Shown here piece by piece: positions 27,401-36,400 of a stretch of DNA of 64,000 nt (positions are counted from its first letter, which is position 1; each line of letters starts with the position of its first letter). This DNA is from Planctomycetales bacterium 10988 (GTDB lineage: Bacteria; Planctomycetota; Planctomycetia; Pirellulales; Pb10988), in NCBI GenBank assembly GCA_009664345.1, contig CP043547.1:682001-746000 (forward strand), read 5' to 3'. Made by a program: the position numbers and the translations under genes. The notes beneath the pieces were generated by a model. That model was not told the origin of the DNA, searched no databases, and saw only the letters and a program-made list of their open reading frames with translations.

Positions 27401-30400
27401 CCTCTCGAAGGAAGACTCGATCTTCCATGGCCTGCAGGGTGGTCGCTCGGCGATACGTCCTTTCTCCTTCCGCGTTTCCTGCCTTCCAATCCCGCAACGC
27501 TTCTGCTGAAATTTTATCATACGCAACGCTCGCTACTTCGATGGCGTCCTCAAAGTCGGCTTGGGCCTTCAATGTGCCAAGAAACCTACTCAGATCAATT
27601 TCAGCATTCGCTTTTTCGAGATTAAATTTGACATCTGCCAGAAGGTCTTCCCTTGTCTTTTGCAAGGAAGTTTGAGTCTGGACATAATCCAGGTCGGCGG
27701 TGGCCCTCGCCAGCTGGAAAGTGACCAGAGAATCTTCCTCATTTTCTTCTCTTTCCAGATCCAAGATCACCTCATTCAAAAGACCTATGGGAAGGTCGGC
27801 CTCAGCCGCAGAGACGAGCTTTTCATAATTTAGTTGATTTTCTGAAAGCTTTACGGCGTGGGCCGTAGATAATTTTGCCCTGGCCGATTCCAGGTAATTC
27901 GTTATCGATCGATCGAGCTTGTCATACTTGGCCCTGGAGTCCACTAATTCAACCGTTCGGGTAAACTCGGTGTCTGCCAGAGATTTTGCTAGGGTAGCAT
28001 CCGCTTCGATGGCTTCGGTCGCCGTGGTGTAACTGGTGAAGTCGGCGAGGGACCAACCCGGAGATGTCGAAAGCTTGCCATGATCTCTTTCCAGCTCTAT
28101 CTGCATTAACTTCCGATAATAAATTTTTGAATGCTGGGTTTCCTCCTCGCCACGCTGCAACGTAAGTTCGAGTTGAGCATCATCCTGGGATTCATTTGTC
28201 GTAAGATCAAGAAACTTTAGCCATACACCCTCCTTGTTGTAAGCTAACTCCATCTTTTCGTACTCCAGATACCACTCCGTTACCACTTCCAGCTTGGCTC
28301 TGTCTTTGGCGGCAACATCCTCGTAAGTATAAACGGCTCCAGAGAATGCATCCCAAAATGGAATCGCGGCGGATTCTACGAATTCAGATTCAATCCCCAC
28401 CGGTTTGAAGGGAGCCATCGCAGTAGATTTGGCATGCTCAAAGGTTGTTGAGGACAAGGCTAGTATATAGGTCTTTTCAATAAGCGCTTCTTCGACGATC
28501 TGACCATATTGAACCTCGGCTTGTTTGGAGGCTACATCAAAGTCGAGCCTTGCCAGCTTCTCATTCGTCGCTTGGCTGACCTCGGCCTCTACTTGAAGAC
28601 GTTGAATTTCTGCCAAAGCCAGATCGGAGTGATAGAGATGCCACGAATCTGGGTCGGTACCCCGCCAAGCTTCTACGGTTGTTTGATACGCAGCAAGTAC
28701 ATCTCTCCTAAAGCTGGTATGGTGATCGGATAGAGCGAGTTCTAAATCGCGCTGATAAGCCGCAAGGTCTACGGCATATCTTTTCTGTTCCTCGGCTAAT
28801 TCAACTGTAAGTCGATATGCGCTGTCTGCCCCACTTTTCTCAAATTCCGACTGTGCCTCGGCGACCTGTACTTCGTAAGTCGCGCTGACAAGTGCGCTGT
28901 GGGTAAAATGAATCGTCTTGGCGTCGTGAAGCCTCGATGCCTGATCATCCTGAGCCTTCGCTTTGTTTTCCTCCAGCTTCGATTGGATGGGAAGCAGCTT
29001 TTCAAGCAGCGACATTCTTTCGTTTAAATGATCTAAGGCTATGTTATAATTATGCCTATGTTCAGATGTAGAAATTTGCTCTAATGCTTCGTCCTTGGCG
29101 GCCTGATCTATAGTTTCATCCGATTCAACGGAACGAGACCTCTCCCAAAATCGATAATAAGCAACATCCTGATCGTTCTTCAAATCAATGATATTATCGG
29201 TGAAAAGTTTATACTCTTCGGAAAATTGAGCATTCCGGGATGCAAGTTCGACAGAGAGAGTATTGACCCTAGCTGTTCGCGCCCGAATAAATTCAATGGT
29301 GAATTGGTGATCGATCTCCGCCCGTTGGCTCTCACGCAGACGGGTAGCTTCTATGGTCTTCTTTTCGGCCTCGAACTGACTCTCGATGTCTCGAACGACC
29401 CGCTCAAATTCTAAATCCAAGTGCTTGCTTGTGTACTCGTTATTTCTTTCAGCAATGTCTCTTTCATGGTCGGCTCGCTCAAACGCCAGGTCCGTTTGAT
29501 AGACTGTCCAATCCGAGTCGTCTTGGTCCTGTGACCAGGAAGCGAAGCTGCTGAGTTGCAAATCAACCTTTGTCAACGCAAAGGCCAGCTCGATGGACGC
29601 AACTTCACGATCATAATTAAGTTTTGCCGTTGCTTTATCGAGCTCCCAATTTCTTTCGGCCTTTGCAAGTGCGGTCTGATAACGCTCCTCGATCTGTGCT
29701 GATTCCTGTAAATACTCCAGAAGAGCGTTCGCGCGATTGCTTGCATCCCAGTCCCAGAAGTCGTGGTGAGTCTGATGGTACTGGGTAGTCGCCTCGGTGC
29801 TCGCCTTACCAAATTCAAAATGGGCGTTATTTACCGCTTTCTGCCAAATCGCTTCAGCATTGGCAATGGCGATTCCTTCATCGACATACCTCGATAACTC
29901 GATTCGATCTAAATCTTCTTCAGCCTGCCGGAGTGCCTCCTCATTTTCTTCGGATGGATGGGCTTGGTAGGCAGCAGACAGTTGATTAACTCTGGCCTCG
30001 TATGGAGCAAGTATTTGGTCAGTTAGGTTACCTTGGCCGACGACGAATGCCTCATAGATCAATTCGAGTCCGAAAGTTTTTGCATCTCTAAGCAACTCGG
30101 CAGTCCCGATTTGAAGATAGTAGTTCGTTAGTGCGAAATCGTATGAATCTTGGAAGGGATTTATCTCCGCTAGGGCCTCATTGAAGGCTTCCAATGCATC
30201 AGCCAATTCTTCACCCCGCGTCACCTCGGCGGTTCCTGTTTGGTTGTACGGATCGTTGGGATTATTTCCAACGATATTGTAATAGACCGCATCGGCGTCA
30301 CTGATGGCGTCATTGTACGTTTGAAGCGGTGAATCAAGTGCCTCATCTCGATCGTCTTCGGCTTGCTCGACATCGGCAAGGTAGGAGGTCGTCGCCTCTG

Positions 30401-33400
30401 GACTGAAGACAGGTCCTGTGAGAGAGGGGAGTTGGGGGACATCTTCGGGGGCTTCGGGCAGAGTGTAAGAAGCGGGAGCTTCGGGCCAGACGAAGTCAAA
30501 TAATTCAAACCCAATGATTAAATTGCTATAGGCTCCAAGGATGCTGTCCAATTGTGCTTTCGCAGCGTCTTTATCCTGAGTGGCCTGACTCTTGGCACTC
30601 GTGATTGCTGCTTCGAGTGCGCCAATGAGGCCGTCGTCTGCGAGATTCGGATCACCATGGAGTAAAGTTTCATGGTTCGTTGAGGCAGTATTGAGGTCTG
30701 TTTCCAACTGAGCTTGTGCCAGCAGGAGGGCATCCTCCGCAGCCTGAATTGCCGCGTCTATCTCTGCTTCATAGTTTGCTTCGAAATCCGGGTCATCCGG
30801 ACCTGTGGGAGAGGAGACTTCTGGGAATTCCGGGAAGGGTTGGAGTTCATACACGGTAATTTCCGTGGACTCACTCACCGTCGCAGATAGAAGAGGGCTA
30901 CCGAGTTCATCCGTAGCCGTAACCGTCAACGTGGCGGTACCCACAAAGCCATTTGGCTGATAAACCACTAACTCCAAATCGGATAAGATGTCCTCTAGGT
31001 CCCCTGAGAGAACGAGTGTTTTGGTGTTTAACCCACTCAAGGTCGAGGAAGAAAGCTCTCCATCAAACAAGAAGTAACCTTCCGTTGTTGTGAGAACCAC
31101 CTCGTGCGTATCCGCCTCTGAGTCAATGTCGCTGACCGAGAATTGGCGATAGCCTGAGAAAGAAATTGTTTCGTTCACCTCGGTGATCAACGAAGAGGGC
31201 AACTTCAGCGTTGGGGCATCGTTGACATTACTTACTTCCGCCAGGTTTACCTCAAGGGTAGTTATTTCGCTGCCATAGCCTTCGTCATAAGCCCTGACAG
31301 TCATGTCAACCGTGCCATGATAATCAGCCAAAGGTTGAATACGAATGTTCGCCAGAGCCAGATTGAGGGCAGGGGAGGTTCCGACCAACGTGACCGAACG
31401 GGTGTCGTTACCAATTAAATAGGCAAGGTCCGAGGTCGTCCCTTCGATGTCAAATGTCGCAACATCACTGGCCAAAGAGAGCGTGATCAATCGATCGTCG
31501 CCATCGGCATCCTCAACCTGAATGGAAGATGCCCCTGTTAAATGAAACTCGGAATCTTCTTCTACTTGGATCGGGGTTGTTAGAGTGAGTGAAATCTCAG
31601 TCGGATCATTGATGGATTCAATTTCCAGGTTGATCGACTTTTGTTCTAGCAAGGTGTTTCCAGGAGAGGAGAGTTGTTCTGCAACGAATTGGAGTGTGAC
31701 CTCCCCTGAAAGATCGGTCTCAGGTTGATAGCTCAGTGTTTGAAGAAGGGAGTTGAGAACATCAACTTGACCGCCGACCTGAAGCGAGTTGGACCCATTT
31801 CCCGTCAAATCAACCCCTGGGAAGGCCGAGTCATCGAATGTTAATACACCCGTTGTCACCGAAATTGAAAGTTGAATCTCATTCTGAGGCAAAAGTGCGT
31901 TGATCGCTGGAAGGTCCTCTGGCGAGAACGCATAGTTAGAATCTTCCTCAATGACAATTCGGTCTGTTTCCCAGCTTATTTGCCCATCAAAATCCGTACT
32001 AGGCACCTGTTGATAGGTAACCCATTCGCCCATATTAGTAGGATCAATGCTACTTATTCCAGTGTCTGTATATGTAGCCAAACTCTCTATAGCCCGAATT
32101 TCAAAACTGACCTGATCATCCAGCGTTGAAAAATAATTGGAAAGATCAACATGAAATAGCGAATTTGGACGTACATAAACATTTGAAGCAGGATCGTCGA
32201 CTACCGTGATTACCGTGTAACCATCTGAAGTTGGAATTTTGATTTCAAGGCTGTAATCAGACTTTGTATGAGGATACAGATCGGGATCCTCAGGAAGAAT
32301 AAAGCTCAGGTCTTCTATATAACCGGTGAGAACCAAAGACTGTTCTAATCCTGGCGTGTTCGCATCGTCAAAGAAGGTGCTGAATTGAACGTCGAGATAG
32401 TGGAGTTTCGGGGCTTCGGAAATTTCCACATCGCCAGCAATAGGGCTGGAGATTGTCTGAGGCATCCATTGAGAGGAGAGTGGATCAGCCACTCCGCTTA
32501 GGGTTTTTGAAATGCGAAGAGAGATCGCTCCCAAGCCTTGACTATGTTCGTGGTCGATGAGAAGAGAAAACGGACTCCCTGGGTCCACCAGGGTAGAATC
32601 GTCCGCGCTACCGTCTTGATCGAGGTCGATTTCAAGAAAGAATATGGCCCCCTCTTCCTCTTGAACAGCTTGGATTTCCCCTTCAATCAATAACTTTGAT
32701 TCGCTGGAATTACCTAGCCCCTCGGTGACGGTTGTGATTGTTAGATTTTCCCAAGTTGGAAGTTCTGCCTGGGGAGTAACCTCATTTAAAAAGATGATGG
32801 AAGCCCAATCGCCAGTTTCTTCTACAAAAGTTCCTGAGTCGAAATCAAAATAGATTTCGATGGCGCGGAATCTTACAGCTTGCTGTCCTTCGGGATTGGT
32901 CTCTTCAAAGACATAGTTGAAGGCAAAGCCCGCTTCGCCGGAAGTGTGAGAATAGAGAACGAAGGATTCGTAAACCGGAGGGTCCCCCGTGGAAGTATCT
33001 GGGTCGTAGTCAACCCAAGGTGGATTTCCTCCATCCCAACTACCGCTATCTCCCAACCAATCTACTTCGATCCGATACTCGTACCCTTGCTTTACTTCGT
33101 CGCTCAGCGTTCCAGAAATGCGAGCGATGTGTTCAGACGGAGAAACTTCCTTTACATAGTCAACATTTAGATCTCCGATCGAAGGTAAAGTATTCGCGAT
33201 CTCCTTGTAGACAAACTCGATGCTTTGCCAACTTCCGCTGATGAAGGAACCTTGAGTGATGTCCCATTTGACGGCTCTTAGCTGGATCGATACTTCCCCG
33301 TATCCAATCAACAATCCTGGCTCGTAGGTAAAGGTGCCATCCTCGTTAATTGTGTATAAGATGTCATCCACGATCTCGTCACCATCGAGATCGATTTCGA

Positions 33401-36400
33401 TGAAATGGTGAAGACTCAATCCATCCTCATCCGAGAGGGAGCCATGCAGGACCGGCTTGGTTGTTTCTTGACTGGGATCACCAGGTTGGGCTCCTTCGAT
33501 TTCGTCATATTCCGCCAGCATTAAATTGTTGATTGAAGGTGCGGCAGGTACTTCTATGCGGTAAGTGAAGGTGAGCGTTTGCCATTCCCCATAAACATAC
33601 CCAATGGTCGCGTTGTCCCATTCAAGAGTTCGAACACGGACGGTTACCTCTTCTCCATCCTCGTAATCACCTGATAATCGATAGCTAAAACTTTCCCCGA
33701 CGCCAACCGAGAGAGAACGGTCCACACTCTCTCCAAGGACGGGATCATAGTTTTCATCGATTTCAATAAAGGTCTGAATGGCACTACCGTCGAGGTCCAC
33801 AAGTGTCCCCGATATTTGAGGGTTGGTAGTCTCTTTTTGATTTTCTACAACTGTATAGTCGACAAAGTCAAAGTCTTGGATTGTAGCAATCTGATTTTCA
33901 ACCATCGTGTAAGCAACATCAAAGGCTGTCCACTCTCCAAAGACCTCCTCGGAATTTTCAAAATCCCATTCAACAGGCCTAATGTTAATGTCGTCATTCG
34001 CCCCTGTTTGAAGATGTGGGGTCAAGTCATAAGTGAAAAAGCCATTTTCAACGAGTGCAAACTCTCCTTCATCCACCAGGCTGTCGCCATTCCAGTCAAT
34101 ATGTGTGTATAAATATTTTCCGCCCTCTTGATCAAAAACAAAACCTACCAAGCGGGTATCACCTTGATAGATACCGTTTTCCTGCTCCCCTTGAATTCTA
34201 AGATTTGACAATATTGGGGGTGCATTGGAACCGGGATCACCGGACGGTTGTGGCTGGACCGTCAAGGTGAAATCATAGTGCCTTGTAAGGGAAGTGCCAT
34301 CTATCGTTTCGTCGTCGCTGACTAAGATGCGTATCACCGCTTCGCCAGTGACATCCTGATTGAGTTCAAATGTTAGATCCCCTGAATAAAGGTCTATCGA
34401 TGGCAATTGAACAAAGTCTGCCTCCCCAATGGTTTGATTCGCCTGAACCGCCACGGCAATGCTAAGGGATTGGAGTTCATGGGAGGGACCCGCCACCAGA
34501 TCATAAATATATTCAGGGATCGTGACTTCACCAGAATTGACTGGAATTGTAAAGTCCCCCATATATTTAAAGGACGGTGGACGATTCTTGGGATTGATCG
34601 TTAAAGTAAAGTCCTGAGGATCAGAGGTATCGATCCCTCTCCCATCTGTCGTTCTGCCCCCATCATCTTGAACGGTTACTCGAAAAGTGACCGTTCCCCA
34701 CTTTTCTGGGTATGTATCAAACTTTAAAGTTCCATTGGATGTTTCGTCTGTGTCGATGTTTAAATACTGAACAATCTCTGCTCCTGTCAGAATTTCCACG
34801 TGATACGAGAGAGCCTTCTGAGTTGATTCGTATGGAGCGCCTGGTAGAAAAGATAGCCAATCTCCAATTTCTTGAGGGCCGCCGTCCTCGAAGAAAACTG
34901 GGAAAGACTGCAACACTTCGAAGCTTGGTTTGTGATTTGGCTGGAGATTGAGTGTTAGTGTGCGAGTGATAGATACCGTATCTCCTCCAAAGGATTCTGT
35001 TGCGATTGCTTCAATCTGAAGCTCGACAGTCCCTTCATAATCTAGGGGAGGAGTAAATTTTACCTCTCCTAAATCCAGCTGATTAGCATTGATTTCTTCA
35101 AGATCTGGAGTGTCGATCAGCCAGGAACCATCGAGCTGAAGAGCGCCCAGGGAGAAAGTCGAACCTTCGGGAAAGCCTTCCATTCGAATTTGTAAAGTTT
35201 CTGAATCATCGCTTGTGTGACTCTCAACAAGAAGTGGAATCTCCGTTTGATTGATGGTGTACTCGCCGGTAGATAAATTTGTGATCAGAACCGGAGAATC
35301 GGCTACTGCCTCAATGACAAGATCGATACTTTCGGTGATGGTATGCGTTATCGAACTTTCGTTGATTCCATTATCATTTAAAGAGATCATCAACTCATCC
35401 GGGCCGCTGTAATTAGCGTCCCCGCGATATTGAAGCGATGTCAGCGCGGATTGAATTGTTAAAAGGTCCCCTTCAATTTCAAGGATTGAAGAAGGTGTCA
35501 CATCGCCTGAAGTCAATGTCAGAACTCCGTGGCTAACTTCAAGCGTTAAGAAATAGGTACCTGACTCTCCGGGTTGATCGGTTAAGTTCAATCCTGTGAA
35601 GGTTGCCAGTTGATCCTCGAAGAAAGTGAATGTCGTAGGTAGGTCGACGAACGTAGGTGAATCGTTCTCAGGTGCAACTTCGATGGTAAAGTCGTAACTC
35701 TGCGACTTTATGATTCCATCAATATTTGCATCGTCCTCAATGATGACCTGAAACTCAAAGGTACCAAAAACGTTCTCTGCTAGTTGAAATTCAAGGTCGC
35801 GATGATAAAGCTCGTTCTGTTCATCGTACCATTGAACAATCTTTGGAAAACCCGTCGCTGTAAAAGAATCCTCGATGTTGGCCGTGTCAGAAACGACCTC
35901 AAAACTATAGGTTTGGCTTTCACGTTCTCCTACAGAAACGCTGGTAATAAAATCTTCAATTACATGCAGTTTCGGCAGACCGTTTTCTTGTTCATCTTCC
36001 GTGACCCCAACGGTTGACTGTGAAAGAGCAAGAGAAGGAGGATCGTTCACATTTTGAACAACAATCGTAAAATTTTGTTCGACGGTAAAGCCGGGCGTTC
36101 CATCTTCATTGAAGTCCGTTAAGGAAACAAGAATCGTCGCGGTGCCATGGGCATGCTCTTCTGTTTGAAACACCAAGGCCCAGGGTAAGGAATGGATATC
36201 CCCTAGCTCCTCGAATCGAGGTGAGCCTTCCGGCGTGAAGGTCAAAGTGTCATCTGTCAGGTTTTCAGCAACTGTTACAACGATTTCGAAATCTTTATTT
36301 TCGTTGTCCGGACCCGTAATTACACTCTGCAACCAATTTTCAATTCGGTGAAAACCTAACACGCCATGAGCAGTTTCATCTTCGGCAACTAGCGTCGAAG

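Noticed and set aside
24450-30815. CRISPR or tandem DNA repeat in the long helical region
   Set aside because: The protein strings recur only loosely and the DNA has no regularly spaced identical repeats. No CRISPR array was seen anywhere in the window.
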